NCBI RefSeq assembly: GCF_021401245.1
Contig: NZ_JACBFY010000001.1
Coordinates: 558,001 to 622,000 of the forward strand
Source of the DNA: Pseudacidovorax sp. NFM-22
GTDB lineage: Bacteria; Pseudomonadota; Gammaproteobacteria; Burkholderiales; Burkholderiaceae_C
DNA length: 64,000 nt
Reading direction: 5' to 3'
Both the position numbers and the translations under genes were made by a program. Below, piece after piece: positions 27,184 to 37,260 of this stretch. Numbering within the stretch: the first letter of the stretch is position 1; every line of letters starts with the position of its first letter. Under the pieces are notes generated by a model. It was not told the DNA's origin. It worked only from the letters and a program-made list of their open reading frames with translations, and did not search any database.

Positions 27184-27465
27184 ATGTGGAAGTTGGGACG
27201 ACTGTGGTGGGCGATGCGCAAGGAGCTGCTGCTGGCCTGGGCCGTCCTGCGCGACGTGCGCTCGCCGTGGGGCGCCAAGCTGGCCGTGCTCGCTGCGGCG
27301 GCGTACCTGATCAGCCCCCTGGACCTGATCACGGATGCCGTGCCGTTGCTGGGCTGGCTGGACGACGGCATCGTGGTGTTCCTGCTGTTGCGGCTGTCGC
27401 AGAAGCTGCTGCCGCCCGGCCTGGGCGAAGCGCTCAAAGCGCGCGGTGCAGCACGTCGGCGGTGA
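27184..27465 (+). CDS. DUF1232 (YkvA-family) small membrane protein
   Basis: 93 residues starting MWKLGRLWWAMRKELL. The conserved DUF1232 block SPWGAKLAVLAAAAYLISPL followed by DLITDAVPLLGWLDD spans about 27-62, with two hydrophobic helices. Molecular function unknown. GAGGAG lies about 10 bases before the ATG. It is a lone plus-strand gene between tilS and accA, divergent from tilS with 48 bp between starts. Confidence 0.85.
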   Translation: MWKLGRLWWAMRKELLLAWAVLRDVRSPWGAKLAVLAAAAYLISPLDLITDAVPLLGWLDDGIVVFLLLRLSQKLLPPGLGEALKARGAARRR

Positions 27466-27522
27466 AACGCGCCCCCGCGTGCATGCGAAGCGGAGCCACA
27501 CTGCTCCGCGCGGACTCGGAAC

Positions 27523-28503
27523 TCAGCGCCCGGCGTCAACCTTCGTGTCGGCGAAGCGCCCGTAGCTCTGAATGCGCTCATAGCGACGGTCCAGCAGTTC
27601 GCGCGGCTTGAGGTCCACCACCTGGCGCACCGCCTCGGTCAGGGCGCGCTTGAGGAAGGACGCCATCTGCCGATGGTCGCGATGCGCCCCGCCCACCGGT
27701 TCGTTGACGATCTTGTCGACCAGGCCCAGCGCCTTGAGACGGTGCGCCGTGATACCCAGCGCGTCCGCCGCGTCCTGCGCCCGGTCGGCGGTCTTCCAGA
27801 GGATGGAGGCGCAACCTTCTGGGCTGATCACCGAATACACCGAGTACTGCAGCATCAGCACCTGGTCCGCCACCGAGATGGCCAGGGCGCCGCCGGAGCC
27901 GCCCTCGCCGATGATGGTGGTGAAGATCGGCACTTCGAGCTGCGCCATTTCGAAGATGTTGCGGCCGATGGCCTCGGACTGGCCGCGCTCCTCGGCATCG
28001 ATGCCGGGATACGCACCCGGCGTGTCGACGAAGGTGAAGACCGGCAGCTTGAACTTCTCGGCCGTCTTCATCAGGCGCAGCGCCTTGCGGTAGCCCTCGG
28101 GCTTGCTCATGCCGAAGTTGCGCGCGGTGCGCTCCTTGGTGTCGCGGCCCTTCTGGTGGCCGAGCACCATGCAGGGCATGCCGTTGAACCGCGCCAGGCC
28201 GCCGACGATGGACAGGTCGTCCGAGAAATGTCGGTCGCCGTGCAACTCCACGAAGTCGGTGAACAGCTCGTTCACGTAGTCCAGCGTGTAGGGCCGCTCG
28301 GGGTGGCGCGCGATCTTGGTGATCTGCCAGGGCGTGAGGCTGCTGTAGATCTCCTTGGTCAGCTGCTGGCTCTTCTTGCCGAGCTGGTCGATCTCTTCCG
28401 AGATGTCGACCGCCGATTCGCTCTGCACATAGCGCAGTTCTTCGATCTTGCTTTCGAGTTCGGCAATGGGTTGCTCGAAGTCGAGGAAGCTACGTTTTGC
28501 CAA
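27523..28503 (-). CDS. accA: Acetyl-CoA carboxylase carboxyltransferase subunit alpha
   Basis: With AccD, transfers carboxyl from carboxybiotin to acetyl-CoA to make malonyl-CoA. The 326 residues start [19 protein letters not shown] after four residues. They hold the carboxyltransferase signatures [22 protein letters not shown] and [19 protein letters not shown], plus [11 protein letters not shown]. The start codon is TTG (28503-28501), supported by AGGAGT five bases upstream and by the family N-terminus; no ATG fits. Third gene of a cysS-alkA-accA run (17-bp gap). Confidence 0.96.
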   Translation of the reverse strand: MAKRSFLDFEQPIAELESKIEELRYVQSESAVDISEEIDQLGKKSQQLTKEIYSSLTPWQITKIARHPERPYTLDYVNELFTDFVELHGDRHFSDDLSIVGGLARFNGMPCMVLGHQKGRDTKERTARNFGMSKPEGYRKALRLMKTAEKFKLPVFTFVDTPGAYPGIDAEERGQSEAIGRNIFEMAQLEVPIFTTIIGEGGSGGALAISVADQVLMLQYSVYSVISPEGCASILWKTADRAQDAADALGITAHRLKALGLVDKIVNEPVGGAHRDHRQMASFLKRALTEAVRQVVDLKPRELLDRRYERIQSYGRFADTKVDAGR

Positions 28504-28520
28504 GATCTACTCCTGTGAAG

Positions 28521-29195
28521 TCAATAGGCCACGGGCAGGGGCTCGAGCGAGCGCCAAATGTACCAAGTGGCCACACTGCAATAAGGGGCCCAGGCGACGG
28601 CCACTTCGCGCGCATCGCTGCGGCTGACGGGGTCGCCCGAGAAGTACTGCTGGCTGATGCCGGCGATGAGGCTGGCGTCGTCCAGCGGCAGGATGTTGGG
28701 GCGCAGCAGGTGGAAGATGAGGAACATCTCCGCCGTCCACCGGCCGATGCCGCGGATGGCCACGAGCTCCGCGATGATCATTTCGTCGGCCATGTCCTTC
28801 CAGGCGTCGACGTGCACCGTGCCGCCGTCGAAGTGCAGCGCCAGGTCGACCAGGTACTCCACCTTGCGCGCCGAGAGGCCCGCCGCACGCATGTCGTCCA
28901 CCTTCAGCTTGAGCACGTTCGCGGGCGTCATGCGGCGCGGCAGCTTCTCGAAGCGCTCCCACACCGATTGCGCCGCCTTCACCGAGATCTGCTGGCCCAC
29001 GATGCTGCGCGCCAGCGTGGTGAAGGCGTCGCCACGCGACTGAAGGCGTGCATCGCCGAATTGCGGGATCAGCCGGCGCATCACGCGGTCCTTCTTGACC
29101 AGGTGGCGGCAGGCCTCCTCCCAATAGTCGGGCGTGATGAATTCCGGATCCTGCGGGCGCGGTGCAGCCATGGCCAGCGTTGCCGTCGTGTCCAC
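28521..29195 (-). CDS. DNA-3-methyladenine glycosylase II, HhH-GPD family (AlkA-like)
   Basis: Removes alkylated bases from DNA. The 224 residues hold one HhH-GPD domain: the helix-hairpin-helix VAIRGIGRWTAE at 145-156, followed by PLDDASL with catalytic Asp173. SIVGQQISVKAA near 64-75 is typical of the short AlkA/MAG form without the N-terminal beta domain and without an FeS cluster. The frame opens with GTG at 29195, three bases after the cysS stop; an ATG at 29171 is an alternative start and neither has a good Shine-Dalgarno. A second alkylation glycosylase, tag, lies at 18.2 kb. Confidence 0.9.
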   Translation of the reverse strand: MDTTATLAMAAPRPQDPEFITPDYWEEACRHLVKKDRVMRRLIPQFGDARLQSRGDAFTTLARSIVGQQISVKAAQSVWERFEKLPRRMTPANVLKLKVDDMRAAGLSARKVEYLVDLALHFDGGTVHVDAWKDMADEMIIAELVAIRGIGRWTAEMFLIFHLLRPNILPLDDASLIAGISQQYFSGDPVSRSDAREVAVAWAPYCSVATWYIWRSLEPLPVAY

Positions 29196-29198
29196 CGA

Positions 29199-30578
29199 TT
29201 ACTGGGCCGCAGCCCAGGTGGTGCCTGTAGGACCGTCCTTGAGCACGACGCCCTGGGCGAGCAGGTCGTTGCGGATGCGGTCGGCCTCGGCGAAGTTCTT
29301 CGCGGCCTTGGCCGCGGCGCGCTCTGCGATGCGCGCCTGGATGGCCGCGTCGTCGAGCCCCGCACCGGCCTGCAGGTAGGCCCGCGGCTCGGTCTGCAGC
29401 AGGCCCAGCGTGCCGGCCAGCGCCTTGAGCAGGCCGGCCGTCTGTGCGGAACGGGTGCGGTTGGCCTCGGCGGCGAGCTCAAAGAGCACGGCGACCGCCT
29501 CGGGCGTGCCGAAGTCCTCGTCCATGGCGGCCTTGAAGCGCGCGGCACGGGGGTCTTGCCAATCGATCTCTGCCACCTCCACCGGCGGAACGCCGTCGAG
29601 TGCCGTATAGAGGCGGCGCAGCGCGTTGCGCGCATCGTCCAGGTGCACGTCGCTGTAATTCAGGTCGCTTCGATAGTGCGCGCGCACGATGAAGAAACGC
29701 AGCGTCTCGGCGTCGTACTTCTTCAGCACGTCGCGGATCGTGAAGAAGTTGCCCAGGCTCTTGGACATCTTCTCGTTGTCGATGTTGATGAAGCCGTTGT
29801 GCATCCACTTCATCGCGAAGGTCTTGCCCGTGGCGCCTTCGCTCTGCGCGATCTCGTTTTCGTGGTGCGGGAACTGCAGGTCGGCACCGCCGCCATGGAT
29901 GTCGAAGGTCTCGCCAAGCAGGTCGCAGGCCATGGCCGAGCATTCGATGTGCCACCCGGGACGGCCGGTGCCGAAGGGGCTCTCCCACTTGGCCTCGGCG
30001 GGCTCGGTCGGCTTGGCACTCTTCCAGAGCACGGGGTCGAGCGGGTCTTCCTTGCCCTCGGCCACGGCCACGCGGTTGCCGGCATGCAGCTCGTCGAGCG
30101 ACTTGCCCGACAGCTTGCCGTAGCCCGGGAACTTGCGCACCGCGTAGTTCACGTCGCCATCGGCCGAGCGATAGGCCAGGCCCTTGCGCTCCAGTGTCTC
30201 GATCATCGACAGCATCTGGGGGATGTAGTCGGTGGCGCGCGGGTCGTGCGTGGGCCGCTCGACGCCCAGCGCGTCGGTGTCCTCGTACATGGCGTCGATC
30301 ATGCGGCCAGTGAGCGCCTTGAGCGTCTCCCCGTTCTCCACCGCGCGGCGGATGATCTTGTCGTCGATGTCGGTGATGTTGCGCACGTAGGTCACGCGCC
30401 AGCCGCGGGCCTTGAACCAGCGCTGCACTACGTCGAAGGCGATCATCGAACGGGCATGACCCACGTGGCAGAAGTCGTAGACCGTGATGCCGCACACGTA
30501 CATCCGTACATGGCCCGCCTCCAGCGGCGAAAACTCCTCCAGTGCACGCGTGAGCGTGTTGTAGATACGCAGGGTCAT
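29199..30578 (-). CDS. cysS: Cysteinyl-tRNA synthetase
   Basis: Charges tRNA-Cys. The 459-residue class I synthetase has [19 protein letters not shown] (zinc cysteine and HIGH-like HVGH), GWHIECSAM and [10 protein letters not shown] as further zinc ligands, and KMSKS. Length equals E. coli CysRS (461). The ATG at 30578 (MTLRIYNTL) is the family start; the longer open frame upstream is not conserved. First gene of the cysS-alkA-accA run, divergent from the TPR gene. Confidence 0.97.
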   Translation of the reverse strand: MTLRIYNTLTRALEEFSPLEAGHVRMYVCGITVYDFCHVGHARSMIAFDVVQRWFKARGWRVTYVRNITDIDDKIIRRAVENGETLKALTGRMIDAMYEDTDALGVERPTHDPRATDYIPQMLSMIETLERKGLAYRSADGDVNYAVRKFPGYGKLSGKSLDELHAGNRVAVAEGKEDPLDPVLWKSAKPTEPAEAKWESPFGTGRPGWHIECSAMACDLLGETFDIHGGGADLQFPHHENEIAQSEGATGKTFAMKWMHNGFINIDNEKMSKSLGNFFTIRDVLKKYDAETLRFFIVRAHYRSDLNYSDVHLDDARNALRRLYTALDGVPPVEVAEIDWQDPRAARFKAAMDEDFGTPEAVAVLFELAAEANRTRSAQTAGLLKALAGTLGLLQTEPRAYLQAGAGLDDAAIQARIAERAAAKAAKNFAEADRIRNDLLAQGVVLKDGPTGTTWAAAQ

Positions 30579-30782
30579 GGAAATCGGAATGGGCGCCGTT
30601 GAAAGGTGGCGCCGGCCTGGGGGGTCGATCATGCGCCGCCGCGGGCGCACTGCCAAGGGCTTCGGACAACCCGTGGCTACAATCCGGCAAGTATAAACGG
30701 CCCCTGCGCAGCGCCTTTTTCCGAGGGGGCTGCCGCATCCAACCACGCCGGGGCGCACTCGCGGTCCGGCCTCACTCGCTCC
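30579..30782. promoter_or_regulatory. Divergent cysS/TPR intergenic region
   Basis: 204 bp with TACAAT at 30678-30683 and TATAAA at 30692-30697 as plus-strand -10 candidates for the TPR gene; neither has a clear -35. No T-box or other leader structure was recognised before cysS. Confidence 0.35.
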
Positions 30783-31373
30783 ATGACGCACGCCGCATCC
30801 CCCGTCGCCCGTTCCCTGCTCCGCGCTGCCCTGGCCTGCCTGTTGGTCGCAGGGGCCGGCATGGCCTTGGCCGACGACTACGCCGACGTCAACGCGCTGC
30901 TGCGCGCGGGCAAGGCCGCAGAGGCGCTCGACAAGGCCGACCGCTACATCGCCGGCAATCCGCGCGACCCGCAGATGCGCTTCCTGCGCGGGGTGATCCT
31001 CAGCGAACAAGGCAAGCCGCAGGACGCGGCCGACACCTTCGTCAAGCTGACGCAGGACTATCCCGAACTGCCCGAGCCCTACAACAACTTGGCCGTCATC
31101 TACGCCGCCCAGGGCCAGCTCGACAAGGCGCGCGACGCGCTCGACAACGCCCTGCGCCTCAACCCCAACTACGCCGTCGCGCACGAAAACCTGGGCGACG
31201 TCTATGTGCGCCTGGCTGCGCGCCAGTACAACCGCGCGCAGTCCTTCGCATCGACCAGTTCCAGCGTCGCGCCCAAGCTGGCGCTGGTGCGCCAGCTGGT
31301 GGACAGCACCGGCAATGCCGCCAACGGCAAACTGCCCGCGGCCACGCCCGAGCAGCGGCGCATCGCCCGCTGA
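30783..31373 (+). CDS. Exported TPR-repeat protein
   Basis: 196 residues with a signal peptide ([17 protein letters not shown]..., cleavage likely after AGMALA near residue 30). Three to four tetratricopeptide repeats follow at about 32-145, for example [20 protein letters not shown] and [13 protein letters not shown] periplasmic scaffold is expected; no enzymatic motif. It precedes two cyclophilins and lpxH on the same strand, but the partner is unknown. Confidence 0.85.
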   Translation: MTHAASPVARSLLRAALACLLVAGAGMALADDYADVNALLRAGKAAEALDKADRYIAGNPRDPQMRFLRGVILSEQGKPQDAADTFVKLTQDYPELPEPYNNLAVIYAAQGQLDKARDALDNALRLNPNYAVAHENLGDVYVRLAARQYNRAQSFASTSSSVAPKLALVRQLVDSTGNAANGKLPAATPEQRRIAR

Positions 31374-31456
31374 TGCACCATCGGCGCCCGGCCGGAACCG
31401 CCGGGCCCACGGTCGCTCCTATCCCTTTCCGTGACCTCGCAGGGAGTTTTTGCGTG

Positions 31457-32044
31457 ATGTTTTCCCGTTCCACCCTCTTCACCCGCCGCTGGCTGCTGGC
31501 CCTGGCTGCGGCCGCCACCGTGCCCACTGCTGCCTGGAGCCAGGCCGCTGCGCCGCGCGTCAAGCTGGCCACCAGCGCCGGCGATGTCGTGCTGCAGCTC
31601 GATGCGGCCAAGGCACCCAAGACCGTCGCCAACTTCCTGCAGTACGTGCAGGAGAAGCATTACGACGGCACCGTGTTCCACCGCGTCATCGACGGCTTCA
31701 TGATCCAGGGCGGCGGCTTCACCCCCGACCTGCGCCAGAAGCCCACGCGTGCACCGATCGCGCTGGAGGCCGACAACGGCCTGAAGAACGACCGCGGCAC
31801 CATCGCCATGGCCCGCACCAGCGACCCGAACTCGGCCACGGCCCAGTTCTTCATCAACGTGAAGAACAACGACATGCTCAACGCGCCCAATCCTGACGGC
31901 CATGGCTACGCCGTGTTCGGCAAGGTCGTGTCGGGCATGGACGTGGTCGACAAGATCCGCGCCGTACCCACCGGCGCCCAGGGCCCGATGCGCGACGTGC
32001 CGGTCGAGCCCGTCATCATCCGCAGCGCCACGGTGCTGAAGTAA
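31457..32044 (+). CDS. ppiA: Periplasmic peptidyl-prolyl cis-trans isomerase (cyclophilin)
   Basis: 195 residues. A signal peptide ([19 protein letters not shown], cleavage near AAWSQA at about residue 28) precedes a cyclophilin domain with [32 protein letters not shown] and [16 protein letters not shown]. It lacks the tryptophan of cyclosporin-binding cyclophilins, like other bacterial forms. Assists proline isomerisation in exported proteins. It is a close paralogue of the next gene, with 41 bp between them. Confidence 0.93.
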   Translation: MFSRSTLFTRRWLLALAAAATVPTAAWSQAAAPRVKLATSAGDVVLQLDAAKAPKTVANFLQYVQEKHYDGTVFHRVIDGFMIQGGGFTPDLRQKPTRAPIALEADNGLKNDRGTIAMARTSDPNSATAQFFINVKNNDMLNAPNPDGHGYAVFGKVVSGMDVVDKIRAVPTGAQGPMRDVPVEPVIIRSATVLK

Positions 32045-32085
32045 GCCCGCCCCGCGAGCGCCCTCCCCTTTCTCCAGGAGCCCCC

Positions 32086-32598
32086 ATGAGCAATCCCAAA
32101 GTCGAACTCTCCATCAAGGACCACGGTCCCATCGTCATCGAGCTGGACGCCGAGAAGGCGCCCAAGACGGTCGAGAACTTCCTGGCCTACGTCACCCAGG
32201 GCCACTACGACAACACCATCTTCCATCGCATCATCGACGGCTTCATGATCCAGGGCGGCGGCTTCGAGCCCGGCATGAAGCAGAAGCCCACCGGCGCCGA
32301 GATCACCAACGAGGCCAACAACGGCCTGAAGAACGACATGTACACCGTGGCCATGGCCCGCACCAGCGCGCCCCATTCGGCCACCGCGCAGTTCTTCATC
32401 AACGTCGCCAAGAACGACTTCCTCAACCACACCGCGCCGTCGCAGCAGGGCTGGGGCTATGCCGTGTTCGGCAAGGTCGTCTCGGGCACCGAGATCGTCG
32501 ACAAGCTGCGCAAGGTGAAGACGGGCCGCCGCGGCTTCCATGACGACGTGCCCGCGGACGACGTGGTGATCGAAAAGGCCACCGTCCTGGCCGAGTGA
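32086..32598 (+). CDS. ppiB: Cytoplasmic peptidyl-prolyl cis-trans isomerase (cyclophilin)
   Basis: 170 residues, no signal peptide, AGGAG six bases before the ATG. Cyclophilin blocks [35 protein letters not shown] and [18 protein letters not shown]. Length matches E. coli PpiB (164). About two thirds identical to the upstream periplasmic copy over the core by eye, so the pair probably arose by tandem duplication. Confidence 0.95.
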   Translation: MSNPKVELSIKDHGPIVIELDAEKAPKTVENFLAYVTQGHYDNTIFHRIIDGFMIQGGGFEPGMKQKPTGAEITNEANNGLKNDMYTVAMARTSAPHSATAQFFINVAKNDFLNHTAPSQQGWGYAVFGKVVSGTEIVDKLRKVKTGRRGFHDDVPADDVVIEKATVLAE

Positions 32599-32679
32599 CC
32601 GCAAGGCGGCATGCACGCAACCGGCCTGTACGTGGAATCGCTCGCCTGCATGACGGCTGAGCGGCCACGCGCCTGATCG

Positions 32680-33450
32680 ATGACCGCGCAGGCCGCCTTC
32701 ACCGAATTCCTCGCGCCGCCCGAGTGGCGCACGGTCGACCTGCTGTCCGACCTGCACCTGCATCCTGCCGAGCCGGAGACCCTCCTGGCCTGGCGGCAGT
32801 ACCTGCAGACCTCGCCGGCCGACGCCCTGTTCATCCTGGGCGACCTCTTCGAAGTCTGGGTGGGCGACGATGCCGCCTCCGAGCCCGGTTTCGAGGCCGA
32901 CTGCGCCGCCTGGCTCAAGGAAGCGGCGGCGCGCCGGCCGATCTTCTTCATGGCCGGCAACCGAGACTTTCTGCTCGGCCAGGGCTTTGCCGCCCAGGCC
33001 GGCATCCAGCGTGTGCCCGATCCGCTGGTGCTGGTGCTGCATGGCCGGCGCTGGCTGCTCAGCCACGGCGACCTGCTCTGCCTGGAGGACCACGAATACC
33101 TGGCCTTCCGTGCGCAGGTGCGCAGCCCCGAGTGGCAACAGGACTTTCTCGCGCGGCCCCTGCAGGAGCGCCGCGCCCTTGCCCGCCACATGCGCACGCA
33201 GAGCGAATCGCGCAAGGCCGATCCGCGCGCCGTCTGGGCGGACGTCGATGCCGATGCGGCCGTCGCCTGGCTGCGCAGTGCACGCGCCCAGACCTTGGTC
33301 CACGGCCATACCCACAAGCCGGGACGACACGACCTGAGCGACGGCATGGAGCGCCTGGTCCTGAGTGACTGGGACGTGGCCGCCTCACCTCCTCGCGCCC
33401 AGGTGTTGTGCCTGACGGCGGCCGGCGCGCAGCGCGTCGATCTGCGCTGA
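32680..33450 (+). CDS. lpxH: UDP-2,3-diacylglucosamine diphosphatase
   Basis: Hydrolyses UDP-diacylglucosamine to lipid X in lipid A synthesis (peripheral inner-membrane, Mn2+). The 256-residue calcineurin-like phosphoesterase has SDLHL (Asp24, His26), GDLFEVWVGDD, GNRDFLLG, LSHGD and HGHTHKP, the full metal-ligand set of LpxH. The weakly spaced ATG at 32680 is the first start after an in-frame stop. It lies 81 bp after ppiB, as in many proteobacteria. Confidence 0.94.
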   Translation: MTAQAAFTEFLAPPEWRTVDLLSDLHLHPAEPETLLAWRQYLQTSPADALFILGDLFEVWVGDDAASEPGFEADCAAWLKEAAARRPIFFMAGNRDFLLGQGFAAQAGIQRVPDPLVLVLHGRRWLLSHGDLLCLEDHEYLAFRAQVRSPEWQQDFLARPLQERRALARHMRTQSESRKADPRAVWADVDADAAVAWLRSARAQTLVHGHTHKPGRHDLSDGMERLVLSDWDVAASPPRAQVLCLTAAGAQRVDLR

Positions 33451-33461
33451 GACCTCCATCG

Positions 33462-34268
33462 ATGCTGGGACGCTGGCTGCGCGGACTGCGCCCCCCTCCC
33501 GAGATTCCCGAAGCCGACTGGCGGCGCGTCCTGGATGCCCTGCCCTTCCTCGCCAGCCGCCGCATGGACGAGCGCGAGCGGCTGCGCGAGCTCAGCGCCC
33601 GCTTCCTGCAGCAGAAGGAATTCCACGGGGCGCTGGGCTTCACGATCACCGACGAGGTCGCGCTGCTTATCGCCGCGCAGGCCGTGCTGCCGCTGCTTCA
33701 TCTGCCGGGCGACCTGGGCTGGTACGACGATTTCGTCGGCATCGTCGTCGTGCCCTCCGAGGTGTCCACGCGTCGCACCCTGGTGGACGAGGCGGGCGTG
33801 GTGCACGAGTACGACGAGGCCATCATCGGCGAGGCGCGCGAGCACGGCCCCGTCATGCTGAGCTGGCCGCATGTGGCCGAAGGCGCCGCCGGCACGCAGG
33901 CCGGCCCCATCCTGAACGTGGTGATCCACGAGTTCGCCCACAAGATCGACATGCGCGACGGGCAGGTGGACGGCTGCCCGCCACTGCCGATCGGCTTCAT
34001 GGGCAGTACGACGGCGCTGCAGGCCCGCGAACGCTGGCTGGCCGCGCTGCAACCGGCCTACGACCGCTTCCGAGAGCAGGCCATCGTGGCCGAGCGCTTC
34101 GGGGGAGAGCCGCCCTGGCTCGACGACTACGCAGCCTCGTCCCTGGCGGAGTTCTTCGCCGTCGCCTGCGAGGCCTACTTCGTGGACCGGGCGCGCTTCA
34201 TCCAGGAGTTCAGCGGCCTGGCGTCCGCCTTCGACGCGTTCTTCCTCGCCAACGACCGTCAACGCTGA
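33462..34268 (+). CDS. mtfA: MtfA-family zinc metallopeptidase (M90)
   Basis: 268 residues. The zinc motif HEFAH lies at 156-160 (His156, Glu157, His160), with downstream FAVACEAYF contributing the third-ligand glutamate. In E. coli, MtfA binds the glucose repressor Mlc and has aminopeptidase activity; whether an Mlc target exists here is unknown. The ATG at 33462, 11 bases after lpxH, is preferred to the frame extending into lpxH. Confidence 0.9.
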   Translation: MLGRWLRGLRPPPEIPEADWRRVLDALPFLASRRMDERERLRELSARFLQQKEFHGALGFTITDEVALLIAAQAVLPLLHLPGDLGWYDDFVGIVVVPSEVSTRRTLVDEAGVVHEYDEAIIGEAREHGPVMLSWPHVAEGAAGTQAGPILNVVIHEFAHKIDMRDGQVDGCPPLPIGFMGSTTALQARERWLAALQPAYDRFREQAIVAERFGGEPPWLDDYAASSLAEFFAVACEAYFVDRARFIQEFSGLASAFDAFFLANDRQR

Positions 34269-34358
34269 ACGCGAGAGGTCCATGGGGGCCGCCCGCAGGT
34301 TGCCCCCGGTGTCGCGCCCATCTCGAAGGGCAGCGTCGCCGCGGCGCTGCAGCCCTAG

Positions 34359-34392
34359 GAAAAAAGCGGCGCACCGTCGCCGGCACGCCGCT
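34359..34392 (-). terminator. Intrinsic terminator of the DUF349 gene
   Basis: AGCGGCG (34365-34371) pairs with CGCCGCT (34386-34392). In the minus direction it is followed by TTTTTTCC (plus-strand GGAAAAAA at 34358-34365). It lies 24 bases beyond the DUF349 stop. Confidence 0.85.
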
Positions 34393-34415
34393 CTCGATGA
34401 GGCACTGCCCCGCGA

Positions 34416-37109
34416 TCAGCCCTTGCGCAACAGCGGCTTGAGCGCGCTTTGCAGGCGACGCGCGGTCGTCGGCTCATGCGCCGAAGCCAGCACGCGCGCG
34501 GCGTCCTGGGCCCAGGTCTCGGTCGGGCCAGGCTCGTTGCGCTTGGTCAGCAGCTTGAGCTGCAGCGCGCGGCGCGCGTCCAGTTGCTCCGGCGGCGTGG
34601 GCACTTCGGCGGCCATCTCCAGGCGAAGCAGGGCCTCGGCCGGCTCGCCCGAAGGCGCGGCCGACAGCGACTGCACCCACTGGTTGCGCACCGAAGGCGT
34701 GACACGGCCCAGCTCCTGCGCTGGCGGCACGGCGGCGCCGTCGCGCTTGCTCCAGGCGTCCAGCAGTTGCGTCACGGCCTCGCCGTGCGCCTGGCTCGCC
34801 AGCTTGCGCAGCGCCGCCTGGGCATGCTCCATGGCGTCGCGCTGGGCGCGGAAAGCGGTATCGCCCAGACGGGGACCGCGGTCCTCGCGCGGCGGACGAT
34901 CACCGCGCATGTCGCCGGGACGTCCAGCGCGGTCCCGGCCGAAACGGTCGCCATTGCGGTCGCCGCCTCGCGGGCCGCCGCGGCTGTCGCGGGAATCACG
35001 GCGGTCGCCGAAGCGACCGGCGGGTGCGGCGGCCGGGCGTGCCGCGCCGGGACGGTCGTCGCCGCGCACGGCCACGACCGGGCGGGGTGCAGCCTTGGGT
35101 GCCGCAGCCGGTGCGGGTGCCGCACCCTCGCCGCCTTCGGCGGCGGGTGCGCCCTCCTGGGCGGCAGCGTCCGTCGGCGCGGCAGCGGATTCGGCAGGAG
35201 CCGAAGCGGCAGCGTCGGCGCCGGCCACAGGTGCTGCAGCGCCGCCCGGATCCCCGGCTTCACGACGGCCGCGCAAAGCATCTTCCAGCGCGGTCATGGC
35301 GGCGCGGATCTTCTGGGCATCGCCGGTGGCATTGGCTGCCTCCAGCGCCTTCGAAGCCTCGAGCACCGCACGGTCGTGTTCGCCCATGGCTTCGGTCTGG
35401 CGCTCGCGCTCGGCGCTCTTGCGCTGGAAGGCGTCGTCGATGGGCTTGCGGAAGGCATCCCAGAGCTTCTGCTCCTGGCGACGCTCCAGCGGCACGGCCT
35501 GCGCCTCGGCCTGCCAGCGCTGCTGCAACGCCTTGACGGCGTCGATGCGCAGCTGCGGCGCAGCGCCGAGTTCGGTGGCCTCGGCAATCATCTGTTGACG
35601 GCGCTCGATGCTCGCCTTCTGCGAAGCCTCGAGCGGGCCACGGGCCTCGGTCATGGCCGCGCCCCACAGCGGCTGCAGCTCGGCGAACACCTTCTCGCTG
35701 ACATGGCCGCCATCGCGCCAACGGTCGGAGAACTGGTGCAAGGCGCGGTTGCGGGCCTTGAGGTCGGCATCGCTGGCGTGCTCGGCCGTCCAGGCGCGCA
35801 ACTCTTCGATCAGCGCAAGACGCTGGGCGCGGTGTTCGGCAGCTTCGGCGCGCACCTTCTCCAGCCAGGCCTCGACCACCTTGTGGGCCTTGTTGCAGGC
35901 CTCGTCGAAACGACGCCACAGCCCGTGGTTGGGCACGCCGCCCTGGTCGGCCTGCTTCCATTGCTCGCGCAGGGCGCGCAGTTGCTCCTGCATCTTGCGA
36001 CCGCCCAGCGCCTGACCCTCGGGACGATTGAGCAGGCCTTCGGCCTTTGCCACCAGTTCTTCGCGAACCTTGTCCGCGCCCCAGCGCTGCCAGCCTTCGA
36101 GTTCGCCGGCGGCGACGAGCGCGGCATGCACGCGTGCTTCCAGGGCATTGCCCACCAGCTTGCCGTGCTCCTTGAGCACGGCGCGCAGCGCATTGGCTGC
36201 GGCCTGGCTGCTCTTGCCCTGGCCCTGGGCCGTGGCCTCCTCCAGCTTGGCCAGCGAGGCTTCGACGGCAGCTTCGGCAGCCGCGCGCTGTGCCGGATCC
36301 ACCTTGGGGGCAGGCGGTGCCGCGGCCGGGGCCGGCGCGTTCTCGGGCGGCAGGCCGCGCGCGGCGCGCAGTTCGTCGGCCCAGACGGGGACGGGAGGCA
36401 GCGGCGCCTGGGCATCGGCCGCAGCGGCCACGGCCTGGGCCAGCGCGCTGTGGAAGGCCTCGGACACGACCTGCAGTTGCGACCGCGATGCGTCGAGCTG
36501 CGGCGCGAAGCGCGCATCCAGGCTGGCCCAGTTCGGGTCCTGCGCAATCTCGTCGGCCTGGGTCGTCCAGTGGGCGACGTCGCCACGCAGGCCCTCCTCG
36601 GCGGCCTGGGCGTCCTGCCACCCCTTGGTGGAAAGCACCTCGAAGCGCTGCGCCAGCAACACGGCGGCTTCGCGATGGACCTGGGCGCGGTGCTGCAGGT
36701 CTTCCACGCCCTTCACGCGTTCGGCCAGGTTGGCCTTGAGGCCGGCGAGCGGTTCACGCGACAGCGGTGCGCCGGCCTTGGCGGCGTCGCGCTGCCAGGC
36801 CATGGCGTCGGCGATGTTCAGCCGGGGCTGGTCGAGCAGCGAGCGGGCCTTTTCGGCCCATTCGGCGGCAATCACCTCCTGGCCCTTGGCGCGCTTGATC
36901 TCGTCCAGGCGCTCGCGCAGGGCGCGGGCGGCGCCCTTGTCGCGGCCGCTGAGTTCCTTGAAGACTTCCTGCATCAACTCGGGCGAGGGATTGCCCGCGA
37001 GCCAGTCGCGCACGCGCTGCGCCCGTTCGCCGGAGGTGGCGGCGGTGAAGACGCCCCCGGTGAGCTGGTCGAGGGTGGGGAGATCGTGTTTGGTCGTGGC
37101 TTGAGTCAC
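34416..37109 (-). CDS. DUF349-repeat protein with an RGG-like disordered segment
   Basis: 897 residues built from several DUF349 units: helical, Trp/Arg-rich repeats such as LWDAFRKPIDDAFQRKSAE, LREQWKQADQGGVPNHGLW and LRALWQRWK-like blocks, in about 5-6 copies between 60 and 600. Residues about 610-690 are Ala/Pro-rich and 690-755 are Arg/Gly/Asp-rich (GGPRGGDRNGDRFGRDRAGR), then a short helical C-terminus ends in LLRKG. DUF349 has no settled biochemical role. Start is GTG at 37109 (MTQATTKHDLPTL); no ATG precedes it before the upstream hairpin. Same strand as the DUF748 gene. Confidence 0.85.
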   Translation of the reverse strand: MTQATTKHDLPTLDQLTGGVFTAATSGERAQRVRDWLAGNPSPELMQEVFKELSGRDKGAARALRERLDEIKRAKGQEVIAAEWAEKARSLLDQPRLNIADAMAWQRDAAKAGAPLSREPLAGLKANLAERVKGVEDLQHRAQVHREAAVLLAQRFEVLSTKGWQDAQAAEEGLRGDVAHWTTQADEIAQDPNWASLDARFAPQLDASRSQLQVVSEAFHSALAQAVAAAADAQAPLPPVPVWADELRAARGLPPENAPAPAAAPPAPKVDPAQRAAAEAAVEASLAKLEEATAQGQGKSSQAAANALRAVLKEHGKLVGNALEARVHAALVAAGELEGWQRWGADKVREELVAKAEGLLNRPEGQALGGRKMQEQLRALREQWKQADQGGVPNHGLWRRFDEACNKAHKVVEAWLEKVRAEAAEHRAQRLALIEELRAWTAEHASDADLKARNRALHQFSDRWRDGGHVSEKVFAELQPLWGAAMTEARGPLEASQKASIERRQQMIAEATELGAAPQLRIDAVKALQQRWQAEAQAVPLERRQEQKLWDAFRKPIDDAFQRKSAERERQTEAMGEHDRAVLEASKALEAANATGDAQKIRAAMTALEDALRGRREAGDPGGAAAPVAGADAAASAPAESAAAPTDAAAQEGAPAAEGGEGAAPAPAAAPKAAPRPVVAVRGDDRPGAARPAAAPAGRFGDRRDSRDSRGGPRGGDRNGDRFGRDRAGRPGDMRGDRPPREDRGPRLGDTAFRAQRDAMEHAQAALRKLASQAHGEAVTQLLDAWSKRDGAAVPPAQELGRVTPSVRNQWVQSLSAAPSGEPAEALLRLEMAAEVPTPPEQLDARRALQLKLLTKRNEPGPTETWAQDAARVLASAHEPTTARRLQSALKPLLRKG

Positions 37110-37174
37110 TGCGCCAGAGTCGTTGAAAGAGATCGGAGGGGGTGGGCCGGCGCGAAGCCGGTCATCCAAGCAAA

Positions 37175-37194
37175 GGCGCCGGCAAGGCCGGCGC
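37175..37194 (-). terminator. GC hairpin between the DUF748 and DUF349 genes
   Basis: GCGCCGGC (37176-37183) and GCCGGCGC (37187-37194) with loop AAG. In the minus direction CTTTGCTTGG follows, only a short T-run. It could separate the DUF748 transcript from the DUF349 gene. Confidence 0.55.
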
Positions 37195-37260
37195 ATCCCG
37201 CATTGTCGCCCAGGAGCGCGTGCGTCTGGAATACCGCAGAAAGCGGTTGAGGAATCCTTC

